A stretch of DNA of 64,000 bases from JAEUKA01 sp035328405 (GTDB lineage Bacteria; Myxococcota_A; Polyangia; Palsa-1104; JAEUJZ01). Both the position numbers and the translations under genes were made by a program. Shown piece after piece: positions 44,017 through 52,403 of the stretch (positions within the stretch are counted from its first letter, which is position 1; each line of letters starts with the position of its first letter). The notes under the pieces were generated by a model. That model was not told the origin of the DNA. It worked only from the letters and a program-made list of their open reading frames with translations, and did not search any database. The stretch covers positions 1 through 64,000 of the forward strand of contig DAOLIT010000020.1 in assembly GCA_035328405.1 (NCBI GenBank), given 5' to 3'.

Positions 44017-44985
44017 ATGTCGCTTTCTTCATCCCAGGCCCAGTCTCAGGCCCACGCCCAAGCGGAGGCCGTCCGCGAACTTCGGTCGGCGCAGCACAAC
44101 ACAAAACGCCCCACAGTCCCCGCTCTCGAGACCCTGCTGTTCGAGCCCATTGCGGCGCTCGACCACGGTTTTGTGCGGATTTTGGACTACATGGGCGACG
44201 ACGCGGCGATTGTGCAGGCAGCGCGCGTTTCTTATGGCAAAGGCACGACGCAAATCAGCAACGATCGAGGTCTGATTCGCTACTTGGTGCGGCACCGGCA
44301 CACGACGCCGCTCGAGATGTGCGAGCTGAAACTGCATGTGAAGTTGCCGATTTTCGTCGCGCGGCAGTGGATTCGCCATCGGACGGCGAACGTGAACGAG
44401 TACTCGGCGCGGTATTCGATTCTGGATCGCGAGTTTTATCTGCCGGACCCGGCGCAGCTTGCGGAACAGTCGCGGTCGAATCGGCAGGGCCGCGAGGCGA
44501 CGCTTTCCGCCGAGCAAGCAGCGCGCGTGCTGGAGCTGCTCGGCACAGATGCCCGTCGCTGTTACGACCACTACGAGGAACTTCTGAACGAAGACGAACA
44601 CGGACAGCCCCGTCGCCCACACGACCCGATGCTGGCGCGAGAGCTGGCGCGCATGAACCTGACGCTCAACTACTACACGCAGTGGTATTGGAAGATCGAC
44701 CTGCACAACTTGCTGCATTTTCTGTCGCTGCGAGCGGATGGACATGCGCAGTACGAAATTCGGGTATATGCGGAAATTCTGGCGAAGATCGTGGCCCAAT
44801 GGGTGCCGCTGGCGTGGGAGGCGTTTTGTGACTTTCGTTTGGAAGGCGTTGCGCTGTCCCGGATGGAACTGGCGGCAGTGAAAGCGTTGTTGCGGGGCGA
44901 AAAGCCGGATTTGGCGGCGCTCGGTTTGGCGGCGCGGGAAATCCGGGAGTTTCGCGAAAAACTCGGCCTGTCCGGCGAGGAATAG
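44017..44985 (+). CDS. thyX: Flavin-dependent thymidylate synthase
   Basis: 322 aa. It makes dTMP from dUMP with methylenetetrahydrofolate, FAD and NADPH. The ThyX signature R120-H121-R122-x7-S130 with Arg132 lies in RHRTANVNEYSARY. The N-terminal 20 residues are Gln/Ala rich and not part of the catalytic core. A ThyX-dependent organism regenerates tetrahydrofolate and does not need a conventional dihydrofolate reductase at the same flux; the folD and pteridine-reductase-like genes in this window fit that metabolism. The start is weakly supported (AGGAT about ten bases upstream). It is followed by the exbD gene on the same strand. Confidence 0.95.
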   Translation: MSLSSSQAQSQAHAQAEAVRELRSAQHNTKRPTVPALETLLFEPIAALDHGFVRILDYMGDDAAIVQAARVSYGKGTTQISNDRGLIRYLVRHRHTTPLEMCELKLHVKLPIFVARQWIRHRTANVNEYSARYSILDREFYLPDPAQLAEQSRSNRQGREATLSAEQAARVLELLGTDARRCYDHYEELLNEDEHGQPRRPHDPMLARELARMNLTLNYYTQWYWKIDLHNLLHFLSLRADGHAQYEIRVYAEILAKIVAQWVPLAWEAFCDFRLEGVALSRMELAAVKALLRGEKPDLAALGLAAREIREFREKLGLSGEE

Positions 44986-45045
44986 CAGCGCATCGAAGTC
45001 TGTCGGGGACTTGGTCTGTCTGTGCGGTACGCTGCGGGAATGGCG

Positions 45046-45483
45046 ATGTCCGGTCCAAAAGAAAGCACGCAAATGGTCTCTGAGATCAACGTCACGCCGC
45101 TTGTGGATGTGATGTTGGTGCTCCTCATCATTTTTATGGTGGCCGCGCCGCTGACGACGACGGGAGTGCCGGTGGTGTTGCCGAAGGGCGAAACGCAGAC
45201 GCTCGACAGCGAGGACGCGAAAATCATCCTCACGATTCCCGCGACGTTTCCCAAAGACCAAGTGGTCTATTTGGGAAAAAACCCGGTGCGCGTGGTGGAC
45301 CTGACCCTGAAGCTGCGCACGAACGACAAGTTGCAAACGGAACGCGAAATGTACATCCACGCAGACGGCAGTTTGCGGTACCAGGACGTGATTTCGGTCA
45401 TGTCGCTTGTGTCGAAAGCGGGCGCGGACAAGGTGGGCCTGATCACGGACCCGATATCGAGTCGGGAAGAAACCGGACCGTAA
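45046..45483 (+). CDS. ExbD/TolR-family energy-coupling protein
   Basis: 145 aa. Typical ExbD/TolR: a short cytoplasmic tail, then INVTPLVDVMLVLLIIFM with the proton-carrying Asp in PLVDVM, then a periplasmic domain. These proteins with ExbB/TolQ use proton flow to energise TonB or TolA. The start is uncertain: ATGs at 45040 and 45046; the second has GGGA at a better distance. No exbB/tolQ gene is in this window; the partner must be elsewhere. The next gene begins three bases after its stop. Confidence 0.85.
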   Translation: MSGPKESTQMVSEINVTPLVDVMLVLLIIFMVAAPLTTTGVPVVLPKGETQTLDSEDAKIILTIPATFPKDQVVYLGKNPVRVVDLTLKLRTNDKLQTEREMYIHADGSLRYQDVISVMSLVSKAGADKVGLITDPISSREETGP

Positions 45484-45486
45484 GCG

Positions 45487-46290
45487 ATGTCCACGCCGAA
45501 ACCAACGCCTGCGACTGACCCGGCCCCATTGCGCACGTCCCGGCCCGTGAACAAGACGACTGAACCGGGTACGGAAACGGCGTCTCCGATTCGACGACGC
45601 CCGCTTGATCGGCAAGGTCTTGTGGCGGGCCTGTGTCTTGCGTTGGTGGTAAACGGCCTGTTCGGTCTTCTGCTGTTGCGTCAGAAGCACAAAACCCAAA
45701 CCAACAAAACCGTCGGCCCGGAAGTGTTCGTGGATGTGAAGCTGCTCAAGTTTGGGCGCAAGCGCGATCTGTCGTTTTTGCCGCATGTGCAGGCGGCCCC
45801 TCGCGTCGCGGACAAAAACAAAATCAAGCTGGCGCAGGACCCGGACAAATCGCAAAAAAAGCCCGAGGAGAAAAAAACCGAGGATTTGTCCAAGTTGATC
45901 GATTTGGCCAAAAACCTGCGCTCAGACGACGAACGGGCGTCGCGCGAAGCATTGGAGGAGGGCGATCCGAACGGCGTGCGCGGAGGCACGGCGACCGAGG
46001 CAGCAGGCGACCCGTATTTGCGGGAAATCGTCGCGGCTGTGCTCGAACGCTGGACGGTGCCAACGATGATCAAGCCCGAGGAACTGAGCAAGCTCCAAGC
46101 CTCGGCGTGCCTCACGATCGACGCGGACGGCAACCTGCGCTCTTTCCGCATCGTCGAACCGTCGCAAAACGCGCTGTTCGACGGGAGTCTGAACGCGACG
46201 CTCGGAAGCATCAAAACGCTGCCCAAACCCTACGGCCCGTTTTCGCAAGCGGCTCAGTCGGGTCGGTTGTGTCCCACGTTTTCCAAATAG
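45487..46290 (+). CDS. TonB/TolA-like periplasm-spanning protein, 267 aa
   Basis: An N-terminal cytoplasmic segment of about 45 residues (Thr/Pro rich) is followed by one transmembrane helix (about 46-65), a charged Lys/Glu/Asp-rich stretch (about 110-150), and a C-terminal domain of about 90 residues (GDPYLREIVAAVLERWTVP, ACLTIDADGNLRSFRI) matching the TonB-C/TolA-C module. It would couple an energised inner-membrane complex to the outer membrane. The gene starts three bases after the exbD stop, so the pair are co-translated. The lack of exbB next to it is unusual. Confidence 0.8.
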   Translation: MSTPKPTPATDPAPLRTSRPVNKTTEPGTETASPIRRRPLDRQGLVAGLCLALVVNGLFGLLLLRQKHKTQTNKTVGPEVFVDVKLLKFGRKRDLSFLPHVQAAPRVADKNKIKLAQDPDKSQKKPEEKKTEDLSKLIDLAKNLRSDDERASREALEEGDPNGVRGGTATEAAGDPYLREIVAAVLERWTVPTMIKPEELSKLQASACLTIDADGNLRSFRIVEPSQNALFDGSLNATLGSIKTLPKPYGPFSQAAQSGRLCPTFSK

Positions 46291-46335
46291 GAAGTTCAGC
46301 GCAAACAACCGCGAGGGGCCGACGAAGCGATCGCG

Positions 46336-48774
46336 TCAGGTTTTTTCTTTCTCGGTTTCCTCGTCGGTGCCGCCTGCGGCTTCGTTTTGGGAGCGGAGTT
46401 TCACTTTCACGTCCAGCCGGTCCTTGTCTTTCCACTTGATGCGTTTGCGGCCTTTTTTGAAGCCGTCGAGCAAAAGCTCGATTTTGAAGTCCTCTCCCGG
46501 AGTCTGCCGCAGCAAAAGCAGGGGTGTCTGCCCGAGTTCCTCTTTGTCGAGAAACACGGTCGCCCCCGGAGGTTCACTCCGCACGAGCACTTGGCCCGCC
46601 TCGGGTTTCTGTTTGTCTTGTGCGGGGACGGCTTTCGCTGCGTTCGGCGTGGTCTGCGGCGTGGTTCGTGCGGCAGCGTCCGGGACGCCGGAACTTGTGT
46701 GGGACAAATCTTGCGGAAAAGCGAAATCAGCCGGGAAAGACAAGTCAGGCGGGCCCAAACCAACGTGCGTTTTGGGCTGCGGGAAAATCACCAAGAACCA
46801 AGTCAGCGTCGCGGAAATCACGGCAGCCGAAATCCCGGCCACCACAAACAACAGGCGCGAACGCGACGCGGCAAGCTTCACCGATGCTTCTTGATCCACG
46901 GGCTCAGAGGAAAGATGCGACGGCGCAGACAGGGCATCGTGGGTCATTTCCGTGGAAATGATGTCGATTTGCGAGGACGGCTCTGCGACCAGTTGCTCGT
47001 CGTACACGACAGACGCGGGTTTGCTTTTTTTCTGAACAGCGGCGCGAGCCGGTGTGTGCAACGGCGAAAAATCGTCGCTTTGCAGAAGTTCCACCGCCGG
47101 TCTGAGCGGAGCGGGCTCGCTGTCGTCATACGAAACGTCGCTTTGCAGAAGCTCGAGCTTGGGTTCAGACAGACGATCGCGCGCAGAGTGAGGCTGTGGT
47201 TGAGGTTGTGACCTGGGTGCTCGACTCGGACGCGAGGCGGCCCGACGCTTCGAGGCGGCTTGCGCAAGCTCTGCAACCGGTGCCACCGCCGTGACGCCAT
47301 CCCCGACGCGATCGCCGTCCTCTTTCGGATACAGCGGCCCGCTGAAATCCGGCCTATTGTCTGTTTTTTTCGCCGCGCCTGCCTGGCCAAGTTCCACCGG
47401 ATGCGGCAGAAGTTCCGCACCGTCTATCAGAAGCCCAGCCGCTTCCGTTTCAGGCGTGATCGCAAGAAACACGGCTTTTGGAGGCGCAGCGTCCGCCGCT
47501 CGGGGTGCCAGCCGTTTGTGCGTCGTGATGTCGGAATCGTCCGGCGGGCGAACACCGCGCTCCGTCCCCTGCGGATCTGCGTCGGCGTCGTCGCGAGATT
47601 TGCTGAACTTGGCCCCCTGTTGGAGCAACGCCTTCAGTTTTCCCGATTGAAACAGGAGGCTGTTGTCGTCGCGGACGCCCAGAGAGCGAAGCTGCTCGAG
47701 CACGGCGTCATCGACACCTTGCGTGGGAGTCGGCGTCTTTTCGTCGTCTTTGTCTTCGTCGTCACCGTCGTAAGAATCTCGTGCGCTCATTCGGCGGGCT
47801 TTCTCCGCCGCAAAGTTGAGCGCCGCCGTGGGTTCATCTGCGCTGCGTTTTTTGGCCTGGGCTTTTTGGACTTTTTCGACGAATTTGCCCAGGTCTGCCG
47901 CTGAAAAGCTCGGCGCGTGTCGGCGCAAAAACGCATCCAGCGCAAACGCCATTTCTTCCGCCGTTCGATACCGCTCCTCGGGCCTGCGTTTGAGCGCCCT
48001 CATCATGATCCGTTCGAGTTCTTGGGGCGTATCGGGCCGCCGCTTGGCGATGTGCGGCACGTCCGCCCGCCGCACCTTTTCGAGCAGCCGCTCGATGTTT
48101 TGGTCGTAATACAGCATCTCCCCCGCGAGCAGCTCGTACAGCAAAATCCCGCACGCAAACAGGTCGGTGCGACGATCCAGCGGGTGCCCAGAGGCCTGTT
48201 CGGGGCTCATGTAGTAGTACTTGCCCTTGATGATTCCGAGCTGGGTCTGTTCCGATCGGCCTTCTGCTTTTGCGATGCCAAAGTCCGTCAGTTTCACCGC
48301 GCCGTCATACGAAAGCAGGACGTTTTGCGGCGAGACATCCCGGTGCACGACATGCAGCGGTTTGCCTTCGAGATCGCTCAGTTCGTGCGCAAAATGCAGA
48401 CCACGCAACACATCACGAATGATGAACGCGGCGATCGGAACCGGAACACTCGTGCGCGATTCGGTCGCGCGTTGTTCCAGGCGAAACAAGTCCAGACCCT
48501 CGACCAGTTCCATCACCAAGTAGTACTGGTCTTCTTCTTTCCCCAAATCGTAGGTCGTGACGATGTTGGGATGCTTGAGCCGCACCGCCAGCCGAGCCTC
48601 GTCGAGGAGCATCCGTACAAAATCCGGGTCCTCGCTGTTGTGCGGGTGCAACACCTTGATCGCGACTTGGCGCAGCGGCTCGGTGTCGGGCACGATGGCG
48701 CGATAGATTTCGGCCATGCCACCGACGGCAATCTTCTTGACGAGCTGGTATGGACCAAGTTTCCCCGTAAGCAA
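46336..48774 (-). CDS. Ser/Thr protein kinase with PEGA domain, 812 aa
   Basis: Kinase domain about 8-275: Lys40 in VAIKVLH, HRDVSPQN (HRD 144-146), DFG (164-166), MSPEQ. A long disordered, charged region follows (about 300-640), then one transmembrane segment (about 640-660, VVAGISAAVISATLTWFLV) and a PEGA domain near the C-terminus, marked by SEPPGATVFLDKEELGQTPL. PEGA is a beta-module common in bacterial surface proteins. The kinase is cytosolic and the PEGA part outside the inner membrane. The gene is convergent with the TonB-like gene and the C-terminal tail is rich in Lys/Glu. Confidence 0.9.
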   Translation of the reverse strand: MLTGKLGPYQLVKKIAVGGMAEIYRAIVPDTEPLRQVAIKVLHPHNSEDPDFVRMLLDEARLAVRLKHPNIVTTYDLGKEEDQYYLVMELVEGLDLFRLEQRATESRTSVPVPIAAFIIRDVLRGLHFAHELSDLEGKPLHVVHRDVSPQNVLLSYDGAVKLTDFGIAKAEGRSEQTQLGIIKGKYYYMSPEQASGHPLDRRTDLFACGILLYELLAGEMLYYDQNIERLLEKVRRADVPHIAKRRPDTPQELERIMMRALKRRPEERYRTAEEMAFALDAFLRRHAPSFSAADLGKFVEKVQKAQAKKRSADEPTAALNFAAEKARRMSARDSYDGDDEDKDDEKTPTPTQGVDDAVLEQLRSLGVRDDNSLLFQSGKLKALLQQGAKFSKSRDDADADPQGTERGVRPPDDSDITTHKRLAPRAADAAPPKAVFLAITPETEAAGLLIDGAELLPHPVELGQAGAAKKTDNRPDFSGPLYPKEDGDRVGDGVTAVAPVAELAQAASKRRAASRPSRAPRSQPQPQPHSARDRLSEPKLELLQSDVSYDDSEPAPLRPAVELLQSDDFSPLHTPARAAVQKKSKPASVVYDEQLVAEPSSQIDIISTEMTHDALSAPSHLSSEPVDQEASVKLAASRSRLLFVVAGISAAVISATLTWFLVIFPQPKTHVGLGPPDLSFPADFAFPQDLSHTSSGVPDAAARTTPQTTPNAAKAVPAQDKQKPEAGQVLVRSEPPGATVFLDKEELGQTPLLLLRQTPGEDFKIELLLDGFKKGRKRIKWKDKDRLDVKVKLRSQNEAAGGTDEETEKEKT

Positions 48775-48861
48775 GTGTTTCCCCAGCCAAGCCTGGCCCT
48801 TACGCCATGCTTTTCACTGCTTACCTATTGTCTCCGATACGCGAGTGCGACGCGAGAGGGA

Positions 48862-49821
48862 CTACTTGGGCGGCGAAGATCCGGGGTGGACGAACATCGA
48901 CAAAGCCCGAAGCGGTTGCCGCGCGCCTCGGTCGAATGTGCAAATGACCTCTGTTGCCATGCCGGGCGCGACGTTCACGATGTATTGCGTTGCTGCATTC
49001 ACAATCAAATACAAACCGAGCCCCGCGCCGTACGTCTTTCGATCGATTTGGTCCGAACTTCTCAGGCACTTTTCGATGTACCGCAGGATCGTCGCTTTCT
49101 CGAGGCGGCCAAACCGATCGCGCACCGACACGGCAAACAAATCCTCCGCGACCGCGTATCGAATCGACACGGGCCGTGGAGACAGTTTGTCCACGCGCTC
49201 TTTGACCTCGACGTTGTGAAACAGCGGTGTGCCGTTTGCGTCCACCGGCGCGTCGTACAGCGCATTCATCAATAGTTCTTCACAAACTTGCCCGATCGAT
49301 GCCCGCACTTGTCGCCGCACGCCTGATTTGTCCGCAAACGACAGCACTTCGTCGATCGCTGCCTGTCGCCCCTGAAAATCGCGCAGCCGCGTCAGCGCCA
49401 CGGGCGTGTTTTTCGGCAAATACCGCTCGATTCCGAACAGCTCGCCCGAAATGAACTTGCTGACCGTCACTTGCAGAAGCCACATTCCACGGTCGTCCGA
49501 CACAAGAACGTGATTGCAGTGCGGGTCAGAAAGAAGCTGCACCTGTTCCGCCAAGCTGCGAGGCGGCACCATCGCCACCAGTTGCGCCGAATCCCGCAGT
49601 TTTTTGCACAGGTTTTTCAGCGTCTCCACTTTGCCGTCAAGACCTGCCACCACCAGCCGATGTGGCGCTTGCGGGCCCTGGATCTCGTGTGGCCCAGCGA
49701 CCATTGCCGGTTGCCCGCCCGACAGCCGCACCGCGTCCGCAAGCCGCTGCCGCACCGCCGGATCTTCGGCAACCACCAAAACTCGCTGTCCGGTCGTTGC
49801 CGGTTGCTGGGAACTGTCCAC
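48862..49821 (-). CDS. Pseudo-receiver plus HATPase (RsbW/GHKL-type) protein, 319 aa
   Basis: The N-terminal 115 residues resemble a response-regulator receiver: VLVVAEDPAVRQRLADAV with the acidic pair Glu19/Asp20, but the usual phospho-acceptor strand reads RLVVAGLDG, so the aspartate is absent. The C-terminal half is a HATPase fold of the anti-sigma-factor/kinase kind: Glu182 and Asn187 in EELLMNAL, and a glycine loop YGAGLGLYL. No phospho-acceptor His precedes it, so it is more likely an anti-sigma-like or phosphatase-type regulator than a sensor kinase. It lies upstream of the PEGA kinase on the same strand, about 87 bases apart. Confidence 0.75.
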   Translation of the reverse strand: MDSSQQPATTGQRVLVVAEDPAVRQRLADAVRLSGGQPAMVAGPHEIQGPQAPHRLVVAGLDGKVETLKNLCKKLRDSAQLVAMVPPRSLAEQVQLLSDPHCNHVLVSDDRGMWLLQVTVSKFISGELFGIERYLPKNTPVALTRLRDFQGRQAAIDEVLSFADKSGVRRQVRASIGQVCEELLMNALYDAPVDANGTPLFHNVEVKERVDKLSPRPVSIRYAVAEDLFAVSVRDRFGRLEKATILRYIEKCLRSSDQIDRKTYGAGLGLYLIVNAATQYIVNVAPGMATEVICTFDRGARQPLRALSMFVHPGSSPPK

Positions 49822-49950
49822 TGTTCCTGAGTGTCGCAGCTTGCGACTTTGGCTAAGCGTATAATTTTTTGGGGAAAAGTCAACGCGCTTTCCCGAGGGT
49901 GAGCCAGCCGCGTTTTTGCGAAATGCAGACGGGACGATTGCTTGCCGAGA

Positions 49951-50586
49951 CTACTTTTTCGCAGCGCCCGCTTCCGGCTTGGCTTGTCCCGGTCGAAGTT
50001 GGGCCAGTTCCAGATCAATCGTCACCTGAATTTCGTCGCCCACCACTGCCCCGCCCGTTTCCAGGACTTTGTTCCACGTCAGGCCGAACTCTTTGCGGCT
50101 CAGTTTCGTTTGCGCCGACATGCCCCGCTTGATGTTTCCATACGGATCGCGCACCGTTTGCGCCGGCACGTCCGCCGTCAGCACGACCGTCTTGGTCACG
50201 CCGTGCATCGTCAGATCTCCCGTCACTTTGAACTGCGCCCCCGCTTTTTCAATCTTGGTCGATTTGAACGTGAGTTTCGGAAACTTCGCCGCATCGAAAA
50301 AGTCCGGGCTCTTCAAATGTTCATCGCGCTTGGGTTCCCGCGTGTTGATCGTGGCCACGTCGATTTCCGCCGAGATCTGACTCTTCGACAAATCCGCATC
50401 GTCGATCGTCGCTTTGCCCGTGACGCTAGAAAACTCACCCCGCACGTTGCTGACCATCATGTGCCGCACCGAGAACTGCGCACTCGAATGGGATGCGTCG
50501 ATTCTCCATTCCGTTGGCACCGCCCATGCCGACGCAGAACCCAGCGTCAGCAACACAAACAGACCCTTCTTCAACACGTTCTTCAT
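49951..50586 (-). CDS. YceI-family periplasmic protein
   Basis: 211 aa. Signal peptide about 1-22 (ending SAWA). Mature protein is the eight-stranded lipocalin-like YceI fold (WRIDASHSSAQFSVRHMM, then TGDLTMHGVTKTV and FGLTW), which binds polyisoprenoid or similar lipids. The start at 50586 has AAAGGAG seven bases upstream. The C-terminal tail is Ala/Lys rich. It stands alone on this strand, with about 130 bases before the pseudo-receiver gene. The 5' leader contains four direct repeats. Confidence 0.9.
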   Translation of the reverse strand: MKNVLKKGLFVLLTLGSASAWAVPTEWRIDASHSSAQFSVRHMMVSNVRGEFSSVTGKATIDDADLSKSQISAEIDVATINTREPKRDEHLKSPDFFDAAKFPKLTFKSTKIEKAGAQFKVTGDLTMHGVTKTVVLTADVPAQTVRDPYGNIKRGMSAQTKLSRKEFGLTWNKVLETGGAVVGDEIQVTIDLELAQLRPGQAKPEAGAAKK

Positions 50587-50603
50587 TGCCTTCTCCTTTT
50601 GCA

Positions 50604-50641
50604 ATTCCGTTTTCAATTCCGTTCCGTTGTTTGATTCCGTT
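50604..50641. repeat. Four direct 7-bp repeats in the YceI leader
   Basis: TTCCGTT (AACGGAA on the gene strand) occurs at 50605-50611, 50617-50623, 50622-50628 and 50635-50641, just upstream of the YceI ribosome site. Could be a regulator-binding array or chance; function unknown. Confidence 0.45.
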
Positions 50642-50729
50642 TCCCGTTTTTCGCTTCGTCCCTTCGGCCAAGCAGCCGATTCCTACCGTCTCCCCAAAAA
50701 ACCCGCAAGCATTTAGGCGAGTCAGGGGT

Positions 50730-52199
50730 CTATTTGGGGGCGTGCTGTAGCCAGGACAGGACTCGTTCTTTGGGAGTCTGTTTTTCGGAAAGGGGGAGTC
50801 CGCGCCGAATGTGTGGGGGAAGGTTGTTCACCGCAGCAGTCAGTTCGGGCTGGCTGTCTGCCCCAATCCAGGAGGCCAGCTCGGTCAGATTCACAGACAA
50901 CCTTGGCAAATCGGTTGGGGGTGGCGCGGGATGTTTGGCCAAATAGGGGTCAATCGCTGCGGAAAAATCGTGCGCTGCGGCCATGCGCAAAGACAGATCG
51001 TCCAGCCCAAAACGGGTCCGCAACGTGGCCCCGACAGACGTGTGGTCATACTGGGTTGAATCGACAAAACCTCGACGGACGGTGGGCCCAATCAGCAACG
51101 AAGGGACACGGAAACCGACCTGTTGAAACTCTGTATGTTCGTCTTTCAAGCGAGGCGGAGACACATGGTCAAAAAAGCCTCCGTGTTCATCATACGTAAG
51201 GACAAACAGACACCGGGACCACTGCGGACTCTGAAACAGAGCGGTCAAAACCGTGGCCAAAAACACCTGCCCCAGTTGGATGTTGTGGCTTGGGTGATCA
51301 TCCGATGTCAGAAAGTCGGGGTCGATGATGGACAAAGAAGGCAACGTCCCGTTTTTACAGTCGGTGAAAAACGCATCGAGACGTTGGGTCGGATTGAGAG
51401 TCAGGAGTTTTCCGGGATACGCGCCCCAATACCAAGCCACCGGACCCGCAAAGTAGTTCTTGCCGGTCAGTTTCTTGTCCAAGAGGCGCTCCCAAAGTGT
51501 TGTGGGACCCCCTACAACATACGGGGTGTTGTCCTTTTTGCCTCCTGACGTTCCGGCGTGTAGGTAGTACCGATTCGGCCAAGTCGGCCCCATGACAGAC
51601 GCGAAAAACCGATCACACACGGTGTACCGATCCGCCAGTGCATACAGATAAGGAAGCTGGCTGCGATCGTGATATCCCATGACCTCCTTCGCGATTTTTT
51701 CGCCGTGTCTGTCGATGTATTCCCGAACGAAACCGTCGTTTTTGCCGCCATTCCATTGCGCGTGGCTTGATTCAAAACCGTGCGGCGGGTCTTTGGGTTC
51801 ATAGTTCTCTAACTTGCTGACTCCGACGGGGCGACCGTTCTTGTCTGGGTTTGTCTCTTTGCCCGTGAGGCCATCGGGACGCCGCGCACCGGGGTATCTC
51901 GTATCCCCACTCAGACTGCCGAAATAGTGATCGAACGAGCGGTTTTCCATCATCAGGACCACCACCGCATCGATGCCCGCCAAAAGTTCTTGCGGGGTTT
52001 GCGGCAACGCCTCTGAGAAATCCTCGGGCACAGAGAGGTCGGGAGGTGTAGGTGTGGGCGGTTCTTCCGTTGGGTCATCGGTCGGAAGAAAGTCCGCATC
52101 CTTGCTCGCGCAACCCACGGTGAGGGCGGACAGCGACACCCCCAAATTGCGCAACGCCTTGCGCCGAGACATCCCCGGCTTTCCACTTTTTCGAGTCAT
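50730..52199 (-). CDS. Tat-exported phosphoesterase (phospholipase C / acid phosphatase family)
   Basis: 489 aa. A twin-arginine motif SRRKALRNLG near residue 10 is followed by a hydrophobic segment and a lipobox-like LTVGC, so it is exported folded and possibly lipid-anchored. The catalytic domain belongs to the PF04185-type phosphoesterases: ENRSFDHYFG, WPNRYYLHAGTSGG, DPDFLTSDDHPSH, TYDEHGGFFDHVSPP and RVPSLLIGP. Such enzymes cleave phospholipid or phosphate esters and may be virulence factors in some bacteria. AAGGAGG six bases before the ATG fixes the start. It is divergent from the DUF4139 gene pair. Confidence 0.9.
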   Translation of the reverse strand: MTRKSGKPGMSRRKALRNLGVSLSALTVGCASKDADFLPTDDPTEEPPTPTPPDLSVPEDFSEALPQTPQELLAGIDAVVVLMMENRSFDHYFGSLSGDTRYPGARRPDGLTGKETNPDKNGRPVGVSKLENYEPKDPPHGFESSHAQWNGGKNDGFVREYIDRHGEKIAKEVMGYHDRSQLPYLYALADRYTVCDRFFASVMGPTWPNRYYLHAGTSGGKKDNTPYVVGGPTTLWERLLDKKLTGKNYFAGPVAWYWGAYPGKLLTLNPTQRLDAFFTDCKNGTLPSLSIIDPDFLTSDDHPSHNIQLGQVFLATVLTALFQSPQWSRCLFVLTYDEHGGFFDHVSPPRLKDEHTEFQQVGFRVPSLLIGPTVRRGFVDSTQYDHTSVGATLRTRFGLDDLSLRMAAAHDFSAAIDPYLAKHPAPPPTDLPRLSVNLTELASWIGADSQPELTAAVNNLPPHIRRGLPLSEKQTPKERVLSWLQHAPK

Positions 52200-52403
52200 C
52201 TTGGGCCTCCTTGCGCGCGGACCATAGGCCAAAGAGCGCACCCAGAACAAGCGGCTTGCACACTCGCCAGCAGACTCGCCAGCGCGGTCAATGACCGAAG
52301 GTTGCTTCAAGCGCGTGACCCAGGTTCGCGCTTAGTTTTGGGCACAAGACGCGATACGATGTCTTGCTGTCTTGTCGCGAGACGCGATGAAAAGGGGGAC
52401 TTC

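Noticed and set aside
44029..45855. A 608-aa minus-strand open frame
   Set aside because: Antisense to thyX and exbD, which have clear signatures.
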